A stretch of DNA of 64,000 nt from Rikenellaceae bacterium (GTDB taxonomy: Bacteria > Bacteroidota > Bacteroidia > Bacteroidales > Rikenellaceae). The notes under the pieces are model-generated. The model was not told the origin of the DNA. It ran no database searches and was given only the letters and a program-made list of their open reading frames with translations. Each line of letters starts with the position of its first letter. The stretch's first letter is position 1. The stretch lies in contig SUZQ01000003.1 in the NCBI GenBank assembly GCA_015059875.1, positions 1 to 64,000 of the forward strand. The letters are read 5' to 3'. The position numbers were made by a program, and so were the translations under genes. Of the stretch, positions 25,897-34,836 are shown piece after piece.

Positions 25897-27473
25897 ATAG
25901 TGAGAATAGAGATTATATCATCGGAATTGATATAGGCTCATCGAATGTCGTTATGTCGTTTGGCGTACGCAATGATGAGGGCGTTGTATCAGTTCTTGGT
26001 GTTGAGGTTCAATCGATTGAGGATTGTGTCAAGGATGGCGATATAACCAATTATGTCGGTCTTGGCAATGCTATAGCCAAAGCTAAAGCTGCATTGGAGG
26101 CGGAGGTAAATCGCAAGATTAACTCGGCGTATGTCGGAGTATCGGGCCGATCTGTCTACTGTGTGCGTTACGAGGACTATGTAACCATCAGTGATAGGGT
26201 AGGATATGTGACTGAAAATGAACTCCGAGAGTTGAATGCTCGCATCGAGATGGTTGTTCCTGGGGGTGGCGACGAGATTGTTGAGCGCATTCCGTTGCGA
26301 TATATTATTGATGACCGTCAGGAGGTAAAGAATCCTATAGGCGCATTCGGAAGTAAGTTGTCGGCAACATATCTCTTTGTCATGGTTGGAAAGCATCAGA
26401 TCGACCGTGTGAATCGAGCCATGCATCGCGCCGAGATTGCGGTATCGGGTTTGTGCGTGAATCCTACGATATTGCCGCAAGCAATACTCCGTGAGGATGA
26501 GAGCGAAGAGGGTGTTGTGGTAGTTGATATCGGAGGCGATTTGACAGATATCTCGATTGTCAAGGAGGGAAAGTTGTGGTACTTCTCCTCATTGCCAATT
26601 GGAGCTTCGGCAATTACGAACGATCTCTACGACTTCCTGAGAATACCGAAGCGAGATATTGAGACCGTAAAGCGAAAGTATGGCTCTGCGATTGCTGACG
26701 GAATTGAGGCAGATGCTACGGTATCGGTAAAGACTCCAACTAAGGCTAATAAGCAGATTTTGCAACGAAACATTGCAGAGATTGCCGAGGAGCGATTGAA
26801 AGATATCGCCCGTTTTGTTGCGCGCGAGTTGAGGGCAGCCAAGTATTCGACAAAGCTACCATGTGGCGTTGTATTGACGGGAGGCTCGGCTTACTTGTCG
26901 AATATAGACAAGTTGTTTGCGCGCGAGTTGAATATGGAGGTGAGATTTGCAACGCTCTTCAATGGAATTGATGAAGAGTCGCAGTCGAAGGTGTTGGTAA
27001 ATGCTCATTCGGTAGCTATGGGCTTGTTGGTCTATGGAGCTAAGCACAATGCTTGCAGTACCACCATACCACTGACACTGCCTACCCCACCAACACAGCC
27101 AACACAGCCAACACAGCCAACGCAACCAACGCCGCCTGCGGAGGGTGTAAAGAGCGAGGAGACTATTGGCTTGGGCGAGAAGGATTCAAAGGAGAAGGAT
27201 TCAAAGGAGAAGGATTCAAAGGAGAAAGATACTCCAACACCACCTATTCACGAGCCAGAGAACACCAAACCTACAAATCCAGAGAAGCTTAACCCTAATA
27301 ATGAGGCGAAGCCTAAGGAGGAGACTACGAATGGGGGAAATGGAACCACACCAACTGGAAAAGGTGGAAACGAACAGGGCGAAAATGGTGGCAGAGGCAA
27401 CAAGAAACCTGGTTTTTTTGCTCGTGTGCGTAACTGGGTAGAGGAGAATGTATTCAACGATGATTACATTTAG
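25884..27473 (+). CDS. ftsA: Cell division protein FtsA with repeat-rich C-terminal linker
   Basis: IIGIDIGSSNVVMSFG; VVVDIGGDLTDISIV; VVLTGGSAYL; C-terminal GFFARVRNWVEENVF amphipathic helix. Confidence 0.93.
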   Translation: MHGVDSENRDYIIGIDIGSSNVVMSFGVRNDEGVVSVLGVEVQSIEDCVKDGDITNYVGLGNAIAKAKAALEAEVNRKINSAYVGVSGRSVYCVRYEDYVTISDRVGYVTENELRELNARIEMVVPGGGDEIVERIPLRYIIDDRQEVKNPIGAFGSKLSATYLFVMVGKHQIDRVNRAMHRAEIAVSGLCVNPTILPQAILREDESEEGVVVVDIGGDLTDISIVKEGKLWYFSSLPIGASAITNDLYDFLRIPKRDIETVKRKYGSAIADGIEADATVSVKTPTKANKQILQRNIAEIAEERLKDIARFVARELRAAKYSTKLPCGVVLTGGSAYLSNIDKLFARELNMEVRFATLFNGIDEESQSKVLVNAHSVAMGLLVYGAKHNACSTTIPLTLPTPPTQPTQPTQPTQPTPPAEGVKSEETIGLGEKDSKEKDSKEKDSKEKDTPTPPIHEPENTKPTNPEKLNPNNEAKPKEETTNGGNGTTPTGKGGNEQGENGGRGNKKPGFFARVRNWVEENVFNDDYI

Positions 27474-27499
27474 TCGTTAATGATGAAAAGTAGAAGAAG

Positions 27500-28822
27500 A
27501 TGGAAGAACACAGCATATTGAACGATCTTGTGACGATGAAGAGTCAGCCGTCGCGTATTATGGCGATGGGTGTAGGTGGTGCTGGAGGCAACGCCATTGA
27601 ACACATGTGGCAGATGCAGATTGAGGGGGTTAATCTCGCTGCATGCAACACCGATAAAGATGATTTGGATAAACTGCATATTGCACCCGAGAATCGCATC
27701 CTTATGGGCAATGGTCTTGGAGCTGGAAACGATGCAGAAGTGGGAGCTGAGTGTGCAATAAAATCGATCGATAAAGTGCGCGATTTGTTGCGTGCGCGAG
27801 GTACTGAGATGCTCTTCTTGACCGCAGGAATGGGTGCAGGAACGGGTACAGGTGCGACACCCGTAATTGCTGAATTGGCACATGAGATGGGAATACTTAC
27901 TGTGGCGATTGTAACAACACCGCCAACTATTGATGGCCCACGCCGTATCTCGCAGGCTGCTGCAGGTATCGAAAAGTTGCGTAAGTATGTCGATGCGATA
28001 ATTATATTGAGTAACGATGCCATAAATCAGCTCTATGGCGATTTGCCGCTGGATAAATCATTCGATAGAGCAAACGATGTTTCGGCATTTGCGGCAAAGG
28101 GTATTGCGGAGATTATTACTCACAAGTCGAATTTGGTGAATGTCGATTTTGCCGATGTTTGCACCGTTATGCGCGGTAGTGGTAGTGCTGTAATGGGTGT
28201 GGCCTCCGAGACGGGTGAAGATCGTGCAGAGAAGGTTGTTGATAAGGTGCTGATATCCCCTCTATTTGGAGATATCTCGATTAGTGGTTCTCGAAATGTG
28301 TTGATAAATATCTCGGTGTCGCGTTCCGATGGTCTGTCGTTGAATGAAGCGCACCGTGTGCGTGATCGTGTGCAGCATTATGCCAAGTCGGAGGATGAGA
28401 ACGGAAAGGAGCACCTTACAAATATCATCTGGGGAATGAGCATCAAACCTAATCTCAATGAGGATGAGATGGAGGTTGTGATTGTGGCGACTGGATTCAA
28501 TAATGAGGGGCCTGATATAAAGAATCCCGACGATGGTAAAGAGGGTATAGAGGAGAAGAGTGTTCCAGAGGCTGAAGCTGGTACAAAAACAGAAGAGGGG
28601 GCAGAGACGCCGAAGATAGATACCCCTTCAGTGCCTAAGTTCCGTCCTGCTCCAGTACCGATTACACGACCTCCTCGTAACTTTGCGGAGATCGAGGAGT
28701 GCAAGCGCACCCCTGCCTACATCACCAATGGTATAACGCTTACTACCGCCACCAAGACGCATCAAGTTGGTAGCGTCGAGAGTGAGCAGTCAAATGAGCC
28801 TTCGATGCCAGCACTCTTCTAA
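27500..28822 (+). CDS. ftsZ: Cell division protein FtsZ
   Basis: MGVGGAGGNAIEHM; TAGMGAGTGTGATPVIAELA; tubulin signature. Confidence 0.97.
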   Translation: MEEHSILNDLVTMKSQPSRIMAMGVGGAGGNAIEHMWQMQIEGVNLAACNTDKDDLDKLHIAPENRILMGNGLGAGNDAEVGAECAIKSIDKVRDLLRARGTEMLFLTAGMGAGTGTGATPVIAELAHEMGILTVAIVTTPPTIDGPRRISQAAAGIEKLRKYVDAIIILSNDAINQLYGDLPLDKSFDRANDVSAFAAKGIAEIITHKSNLVNVDFADVCTVMRGSGSAVMGVASETGEDRAEKVVDKVLISPLFGDISISGSRNVLINISVSRSDGLSLNEAHRVRDRVQHYAKSEDENGKEHLTNIIWGMSIKPNLNEDEMEVVIVATGFNNEGPDIKNPDDGKEGIEEKSVPEAEAGTKTEEGAETPKIDTPSVPKFRPAPVPITRPPRNFAEIEECKRTPAYITNGITLTTATKTHQVGSVESEQSNEPSMPALF

Positions 28823-28853
28823 TCGATAACGAACACAGAAAAGGTAAAAGAGA

Positions 28854-30143
28854 ATGAATATTATAGAGTTTGTAAGTTGCCCGTTGGATACGGTTGTGCT
28901 GATGGTTATCACGCTACTGTTGCTGCTGATGTCGGGTATGATGTCGGCATCGGAGGTGGCATTCTTCTCACTTTCGCCCGCCGATATACGCTCCATTAAG
29001 CAGCGAGGTACGATGGCATCGGAGAGTGCATTGAAACTGCTAAAGAGTAGTGATTCGTTGCTCGCTACGATACTTGTGGTAAATAATCTCGTGAATATTG
29101 CCATCGTAATCTGCTCGTCGAAGATTGTGGATACGATGTTTCGATTTGGCAATGCAACAGTAGAATTTCTATTTACTGGCGTATTGGTAACTTTTCTGTT
29201 GTTGCTCTTTGGTGAGATTTTGCCAAAGATTGTTGCGCAGACAGCAAATACAAAGATTGCGCTCCTCTTTGCGCAGCCGCTTGTGGTTTTGCGTTGGCTC
29301 TTCTATCCATTCTCCTATATCCTTATCAATACGAGTGGACGAGTTGGCAAGATTGCGCCACTCAACAGTGATAATATCTCAATCGAGGAGCTGGCGGATG
29401 CCGTAGATATGACCACCGAGCCAGAGAGTGAGGAGCAGAAGATTCTGTCGGGAATCGTGGGCATCGCTTCGCGTGAGGTGGAGGATATTATGCGTCCGCG
29501 TATCGACATTAAGGCTGTCGAGCAGACGATGACATTCACGGAGGTGAAGGAGGTTATTATCGAAACAGGACACTCGCGTCTGCCCGTCTACGATGAGGAT
29601 TTAGATCATATTAAGGGAATTATCTTTGTAAAGGATCTGCTTGAACACATCTCGAAGGGGGATGAGTTCGGATGGCAAAGACTTATACGCGAGCCATATT
29701 TTGTGCCGATGCATAAGAAGGTGAATGCTGTGCTTGAGGATTTTCAACGACAGAAGTTCCATATGGCAATTGTTGTGGATGAGTATGGAGCTACGCAGGG
29801 ACTTATCTCGTTGGAGGATATCTTGGAGGAGGTTGTAGGTGAGATTTCGGACGAGAGCGATGTTGATGAGTCGTTCTATCGCCGACTGAACGAGAATACC
29901 TACCTCTTCGAGGGTAAGACGCACATTGTCGATGTGTTGCGTGTTCTCGACCTCGACGACGATCTCTTTGAAGATGTGCAGGGACGCGCCGAAACGGTAG
30001 CGGGCTTGATGCTTGAGATAAAGCGCAACTTCCTCAAAAAGGGCGATGAGGTATCGGCTCACGGCGTTCGTTTTATAGTGGATACTATAGAGGGGCATCG
30101 CATCGATAAGATCAAGATTATCATAAACAACAGTAATGAGTAG
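28854..30143 (+). CDS. gldE: GldE/CorC-like hemolysin-family protein (DUF21 plus CBS domains)
   Basis: N-terminal DUF21-type TM region, paired CBS (IMRPRIDIKAVE; HMAIVVDEYGATQGLISLEDILEEVVGEI), C-terminal transporter-associated domain; followed by a PPTase as common in Bacteroidetes. Confidence 0.8.
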   Translation: MNIIEFVSCPLDTVVLMVITLLLLLMSGMMSASEVAFFSLSPADIRSIKQRGTMASESALKLLKSSDSLLATILVVNNLVNIAIVICSSKIVDTMFRFGNATVEFLFTGVLVTFLLLLFGEILPKIVAQTANTKIALLFAQPLVVLRWLFYPFSYILINTSGRVGKIAPLNSDNISIEELADAVDMTTEPESEEQKILSGIVGIASREVEDIMRPRIDIKAVEQTMTFTEVKEVIIETGHSRLPVYDEDLDHIKGIIFVKDLLEHISKGDEFGWQRLIREPYFVPMHKKVNAVLEDFQRQKFHMAIVVDEYGATQGLISLEDILEEVVGEISDESDVDESFYRRLNENTYLFEGKTHIVDVLRVLDLDDDLFEDVQGRAETVAGLMLEIKRNFLKKGDEVSAHGVRFIVDTIEGHRIDKIKIIINNSNE

Positions 30144-30705
30144 TCGCGTTGTTGTAGAGCGAATCGCTACGGAGGAGTCCTTGATGCAGGCTGCTGCGTC
30201 CGAGGATTGTACCTTTGTTGCGCAGTTCGGCTCTGCGACGCGTCGTTGCGAGGCGTTGGCGTGGCGAGCGATAGTTCGTCGCGAACTTGGCGTGGAGACC
30301 AGAATATTCTACGACGATTATGGAGCTCCGAGAGTTGATACCCCCAATACATATATAGGCGTATCCCACAGCCGCGAGTTTGTGGCGGTTGCATTCTCCG
30401 ATAAGCCTTGTGCCGTAGATATTGAGGACGCAAGCCGCGACTTCCGAAAGGTTGCGAGTCGCTATCTTTCGGAACAGGAGATGAGCCTTGCAGAAGAGGG
30501 CGACCTCTATGCCGAGATGTGGTGCGCGAAGGAGGCTCTATACAAATATTATCGAAAGGGAAGACTCGATTTCATAAAGCATATCTCCATTGTGAGTCAT
30601 AACTCGGAAGAGAGCCATTTTACCGCCACCATACTCGATAGTGCGCCAATCGTTGTGCGCATAAAAAGAGAGGACAACCTTGTCGTTGCCCTCATATCTG
30701 AATAG
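30136..30705 (+). CDS. 4-phosphopantetheinyl transferase superfamily protein
   Basis: YIGVSHSREFVAVAFSDKPCAVDIE; MWCAKEALYKY (WxxKEA). Confidence 0.88.
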   Translation: MSSRVVVERIATEESLMQAAASEDCTFVAQFGSATRRCEALAWRAIVRRELGVETRIFYDDYGAPRVDTPNTYIGVSHSREFVAVAFSDKPCAVDIEDASRDFRKVASRYLSEQEMSLAEEGDLYAEMWCAKEALYKYYRKGRLDFIKHISIVSHNSEESHFTATILDSAPIVVRIKREDNLVVALISE

Positions 30706-30728
30706 CTCTTGGAGTCGCTCCCTTGACT

Positions 30729-32159
30729 CTATTTTACCAATGATTTGTCCATCGCCTTTATCTTGCGCATTTGCCATATAAAGAGTGTGAATGCGAGGAT
30801 GATAGAGGCTGTATCTGCTATTGGCATCGAAACCCATACGCCGAAAGCTCCGAGGTGACGAGGCAGAATCCACAAGAGTGGAATCAGGAATAGCAGCTGT
30901 CGTGTCAGCGACACGAAGATTGCCAATGGAGCCTTACCTATATATTGGAAGAAACCACCCACAACAATCTGGAAGCCGACCAGTGGGAACATTGTCAAGA
31001 TTATGCGCATGCCTTGTGCTGCAGCTTTTACCATAAGTTGCTCGTTGCCTCCCTTCGATGAATCAACAAAGGCGCGAGCTATAACATCTGGAATTATCTC
31101 GCCAAGAGCGAAACCGAGAGTTGCAATAGTTACACCGCAACCGATAGTCATAAACACCGCCTTGCGGACACGAGCGAAGTTCTTTGCTCCGTAGTTGTAG
31201 CCGACAATAGGCTGCATACCCTGATTGAGTCCCTGAATAACCATCACAAAGAGCAATGCAACACGATTGACAATGCCGTAAGCTCCGACATACAAATCGG
31301 CTGCACCTTGTTCGCGTGTTACGATATCGTGGATGCCCGAGCCTCCATAGCGCAACATTGCCGTATTTACGAATGCGGCAACCGTTGAGGCGCAGATATT
31401 CATCAAAAATGGTGCAAGTCCAATAGAGAGGATATTGCCGACAATCTTCCAATCGAAGTGGAATGCCTCGCGCCTGAATCGCAGGAACGACTTCTTGGAA
31501 CAGAAGTGTGACAAAGCGATTAGAAAGGCGATAAATTGCGAGATAACCGTTGCGGCAGCCGAGCCTTTAATTCCCCAACCAAACTTGAAGATAAATAGCG
31601 GATTCAGCACGAGATTCACCGCTACGGAGGTTAGCATTATCGCCATCGATTTGCGCGGATTGCCCGATGCACGAATCATATCGTTCATACCGAGGTAGAG
31701 GTGCTGCGTGACATTTCCGAGCAGAATAATCTGCATAAACTGTCGGGCATACTCCAATGTTTCTGCCGAGGCGCGACCTCCGCTAAAGAGCATTAAAATC
31801 TCATCCAAGAAGGTGAGCATCAATGCCATAATGGTAAAACCGATTATGATATTGAGAATTACGGCATTGCAGAGTGTCTTTTCAGCAGCAAACTTATTGC
31901 CTTCGCCTAATCGTAACGATATTCGCGCACCTGCACCGATTCCCACCATCGCTCCGAAAGCCGAGCCTATGTTCATTATGGGCATCGTGATAGCCATACC
32001 CGCAATGGCAGCTCCTCCGACACCGTGTCCCACGAAGGCACTATCAATAAGATGGTACAACGACGACGATGCCATTGCAATAATCGCTGGCGTAGCGTAA
32101 TTGAATAGCAACTTGCCGATGTTGTCGGTACCGAGTGAGAGTGTAGAAGATCTACTCAT
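30729..32159 (-). CDS. MATE-family efflux transporter
   Basis: Twelve-TM-like hydrophobic profile; GAMVGIGAGARISLRLGEGN; GLNQGMQPIVGYNYGAKN. Confidence 0.92.
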   Translation of the reverse strand: MSRSSTLSLGTDNIGKLLFNYATPAIIAMASSSLYHLIDSAFVGHGVGGAAIAGMAITMPIMNIGSAFGAMVGIGAGARISLRLGEGNKFAAEKTLCNAVILNIIIGFTIMALMLTFLDEILMLFSGGRASAETLEYARQFMQIILLGNVTQHLYLGMNDMIRASGNPRKSMAIMLTSVAVNLVLNPLFIFKFGWGIKGSAAATVISQFIAFLIALSHFCSKKSFLRFRREAFHFDWKIVGNILSIGLAPFLMNICASTVAAFVNTAMLRYGGSGIHDIVTREQGAADLYVGAYGIVNRVALLFVMVIQGLNQGMQPIVGYNYGAKNFARVRKAVFMTIGCGVTIATLGFALGEIIPDVIARAFVDSSKGGNEQLMVKAAAQGMRIILTMFPLVGFQIVVGGFFQYIGKAPLAIFVSLTRQLLFLIPLLWILPRHLGAFGVWVSMPIADTASIILAFTLFIWQMRKIKAMDKSLVK

Positions 32160-32167
32160 AGCGACTG

Positions 32168-32175
32168 CAAAGATA
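32168..32175 (-). promoter_or_regulatory. Putative -7 box TATCTTTG for the MATE gene
   Basis: caaagata on plus just upstream of the MATE start. Confidence 0.45.
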
Positions 32176-32218
32176 TAAAATCTATCTCTATCTTGAATTT
32201 ATATATCGTAAATTTAAT

Positions 32219-32226
32219 TAAATTTG
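32219..32226 (+). promoter_or_regulatory. Putative -7 box TAAATTTG for glycerate kinase
   Basis: TAnnTTTG 25 bp upstream of ATG 32251. Confidence 0.5.
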
Positions 32227-32250
32227 CATGGAAAAACCGAAATTTTCGAT

Positions 32251-33378
32251 ATGAAAAAGGTCGTTATTGCTGTCGATTCATTCAAAGGTTCACTCTCCTC
32301 GCGCGAGGTGGCAGATGCCTTTGAGGTTGGATTTCGCTCTATCCACTCCGATTGCGAGATAGTCAAGGTAGGCATTGCCGATGGTGGTGAAGGTACAGTC
32401 GAGGCTTTGGTTGTGGCTCTGAATGGCGAGTATGTCGAGGTGGAGGTTTGTGATCCGTTGCATCGTCCGATTACTGCCCGCTACGGAGTTGTTGATGGTG
32501 GGCGAACTGCCGTTATCGAGATGGCAAAGGCGAGTGGTCTGCCACTGCTCACTGCGGAGGAGCGCAACCCACTGCTCACCTCCACATTCGGTACGGGCGA
32601 GATGGTTGCAGATGCTCTGCATCGTGGTTGTCGCCGCTTTCTGATGGGGATTGGCGGAAGTGCAACAAACGACGCAGGAACGGGAATGTTGCGTGCTTTG
32701 GGCTTTCGTTTTCTTGATAGCAAGGGCGCAGAGTTGATTGGTGGTGGCGAGATTCTTGGCGATATCGCCTCTGTAGATGATAGTGCGGTGTGTGCAGAGT
32801 TGCGCGAGTGCGAATTTATTGTGGCGTGTGATGTTACAAACCCTCTATTCGGTAGGCGTGGAGCTGCCTATGTCTTTGCTCCACAAAAGGGTGCAGACGA
32901 GATTATGGTCGAGCAGCTGGATCGCGGATTGCAAAATTTTGCGCGTGTGGTTGCAGCATATAACGGCTCCAACATAGCAAATATGGAGGGCGCAGGTGCT
33001 GCGGGAGGTCTTGGAGGTGGCGCAGTGGCTCTGCTCGGTGCGCGATTGGAGCGCGGTGTGGAGATGGTACTCGATGCGATGCATTTCGATAGTATGCTCG
33101 CAGGAGCTGACCTTGTTGTCACTGGCGAGGGGCGTTTAGATCGCCAAACTGTGATGGGTAAAGCTCCGAGTGGAGTTTTGGCGGCAGCTGCGAAACGAGG
33201 AGTGCCGACTATTGCAATAGGAGGAGGCCTGGAGTGGTGCGATGAGTTGCGCAGTAGCGGATTTCGTTCGATACACATAGTCACTCCCGAAGGTATGCCT
33301 CTCGACGAGGCGATGCTCCCCGAAGTTGCCCGCGAGAATATTCGCCGTGTGGCGATGCAAATCGCTGAAGATATATAG
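32251..33378 (+). CDS. Glycerate kinase
   Basis: VVIAVDSFKGSLSSREVADAF; IGGSATNDAGTGMLRALG; VVTGEGRLDRQTVMGKAPSGV; ATG AAA AAG at 32251 preferred over the upstream TTG. Confidence 0.93.
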   Translation: MKKVVIAVDSFKGSLSSREVADAFEVGFRSIHSDCEIVKVGIADGGEGTVEALVVALNGEYVEVEVCDPLHRPITARYGVVDGGRTAVIEMAKASGLPLLTAEERNPLLTSTFGTGEMVADALHRGCRRFLMGIGGSATNDAGTGMLRALGFRFLDSKGAELIGGGEILGDIASVDDSAVCAELRECEFIVACDVTNPLFGRRGAAYVFAPQKGADEIMVEQLDRGLQNFARVVAAYNGSNIANMEGAGAAGGLGGGAVALLGARLERGVEMVLDAMHFDSMLAGADLVVTGEGRLDRQTVMGKAPSGVLAAAAKRGVPTIAIGGGLEWCDELRSSGFRSIHIVTPEGMPLDEAMLPEVARENIRRVAMQIAEDI

Positions 33379-33379
33379 T

Positions 33380-33416
33380 AAAGAGGGCGTGTCTATCAAA
33401 CAGATACGCCCTCTTT
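33380..33416. terminator. Bidirectional intrinsic terminator between convergent genes
   Basis: aaagagggcgtgtct (33380-33394) pairs with agatacgccctcttt (33402-33416), one G-U. Confidence 0.8.
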
Positions 33417-33432
33417 CAACCTTTATCGTAGA

Positions 33433-34836
33433 CTATTTCTCAGCCTTGCGGTTACGCTTCTTATTGCGCTTGAAGATTGGATTCTTCTCGGTCTCAGGCT
33501 CAATGCTTGTATCGACACCGCCACCCAATGCGCGGTAGAGGTTTATAACTCCCTGAATACCCTCAAAGCGATCCGAAACCTGCAACAGACGAGCCGAAAG
33601 CAGTGACTGCTGTGCAGTCAAAACCTCCAAGTAGGTTGCCTCCGAATGGCTCATCAGCTGGCGAGTGCTATATACTGCATTCTCCAGATTCTCAATCTGG
33701 CGGATACGCAAGTCGGTCTTGCTACGAGCCGAACGGCACTGAGCTAATGCGGTATTAACCTCGCTACCAGCCTCCAATAGTGTGTGTTCGAAGTTTATCA
33801 CCGCCTCGCGCTGTTGCGATTGCGCTATCTTGTAGTTAGCACGGTTTCTACCTGCGTTGAAAATTGGCTGTACCAATTTTGCTAAGAACGAAAACGCCCA
33901 AGCAGCAGGAGAACCTTTGAATGCTGCGTCGCCAGAGATTGTGAGCGATGGATAGAGAGCCGCATGTGCGATATTGGTGTTGTAGAACGCCATCTTCAAG
34001 TTGTACTCTGCCTGCTGAACATCAGGGCGACGAGAGAGCAACTGAGCAGGAACTCCTATAAACAGCTCTCCCTTATAGTCTACGCCATTCAACTCGCCAC
34101 GAGGGAACTCCTGTGGAGTGACTCCGAGTAGAAGCGCAAAGGCGTTCTGTGCCTGCACCAACTTGTACTCCAAATCGTGAAGCGATGCATCAATTGAGCA
34201 GCTGTTTGCTTCGGTCTGCGAAATGGATGCGGCATTGGTCATACCAGCCTCCTTCATCGCCTTCATTGTGCGAACATTCTCCTTCCACGAAGCTGAAGTC
34301 GAACGCGATATGCGAAGTTGTGCGTCGAGCATCAACAGCGTGTAGTAGTTGTTTGCAATAGCGGCAATGAGTGCAGTTTGTACGCTTCGGCGATAGAGTT
34401 TGTTGTACTCCAAGCTCGCCTCAGCGCGGCGTTTAGCGTTGATATTTCGCGCCATAATGTCAATCTCCCAGCTCGCCTTTATAGGCAAGGTGTAGGCGAA
34501 TGACGAATGTGTACCTGCGCCAATCTGTGGCTCAAAACCAAACGAAGGGATAAATGCCAACCTCGCAGTTTGCAACGCCAACTCTGCCTGCGATACTCTC
34601 TCGGCAGCGAGGCGCATATCAATATTGTCCTTCAATCCCTGCTCGATGTAGTCGCGCAAGTGCTTGTCGACAAAGAAGTCGCGCCACGAAATATCGGCCA
34701 TAGTAGTCGTATCCTGCTTCTCGATATTACCGTACAACTTGTCGGTCGAAATCTCCTCTGGGCGAGAGTATTTTTTGTAGATGGAGCAGCTTGTGAACAG
34801 CGTCGCAATGCTCAATATCAAAAGAATCTTTTTCAT
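33433..34836 (-). CDS. Outer-membrane efflux protein (NodT/TolC-like)
   Basis: Lipobox-like SIATLFTSCSIYKKY; RRPDVQQAEYNLKMAFYNTNIAHAALYPSLTISGDA. Confidence 0.9.
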   Translation of the reverse strand: MKKILLILSIATLFTSCSIYKKYSRPEEISTDKLYGNIEKQDTTTMADISWRDFFVDKHLRDYIEQGLKDNIDMRLAAERVSQAELALQTARLAFIPSFGFEPQIGAGTHSSFAYTLPIKASWEIDIMARNINAKRRAEASLEYNKLYRRSVQTALIAAIANNYYTLLMLDAQLRISRSTSASWKENVRTMKAMKEAGMTNAASISQTEANSCSIDASLHDLEYKLVQAQNAFALLLGVTPQEFPRGELNGVDYKGELFIGVPAQLLSRRPDVQQAEYNLKMAFYNTNIAHAALYPSLTISGDAAFKGSPAAWAFSFLAKLVQPIFNAGRNRANYKIAQSQQREAVINFEHTLLEAGSEVNTALAQCRSARSKTDLRIRQIENLENAVYSTRQLMSHSEATYLEVLTAQQSLLSARLLQVSDRFEGIQGVINLYRALGGGVDTSIEPETEKNPIFKRNKKRNRKAEK

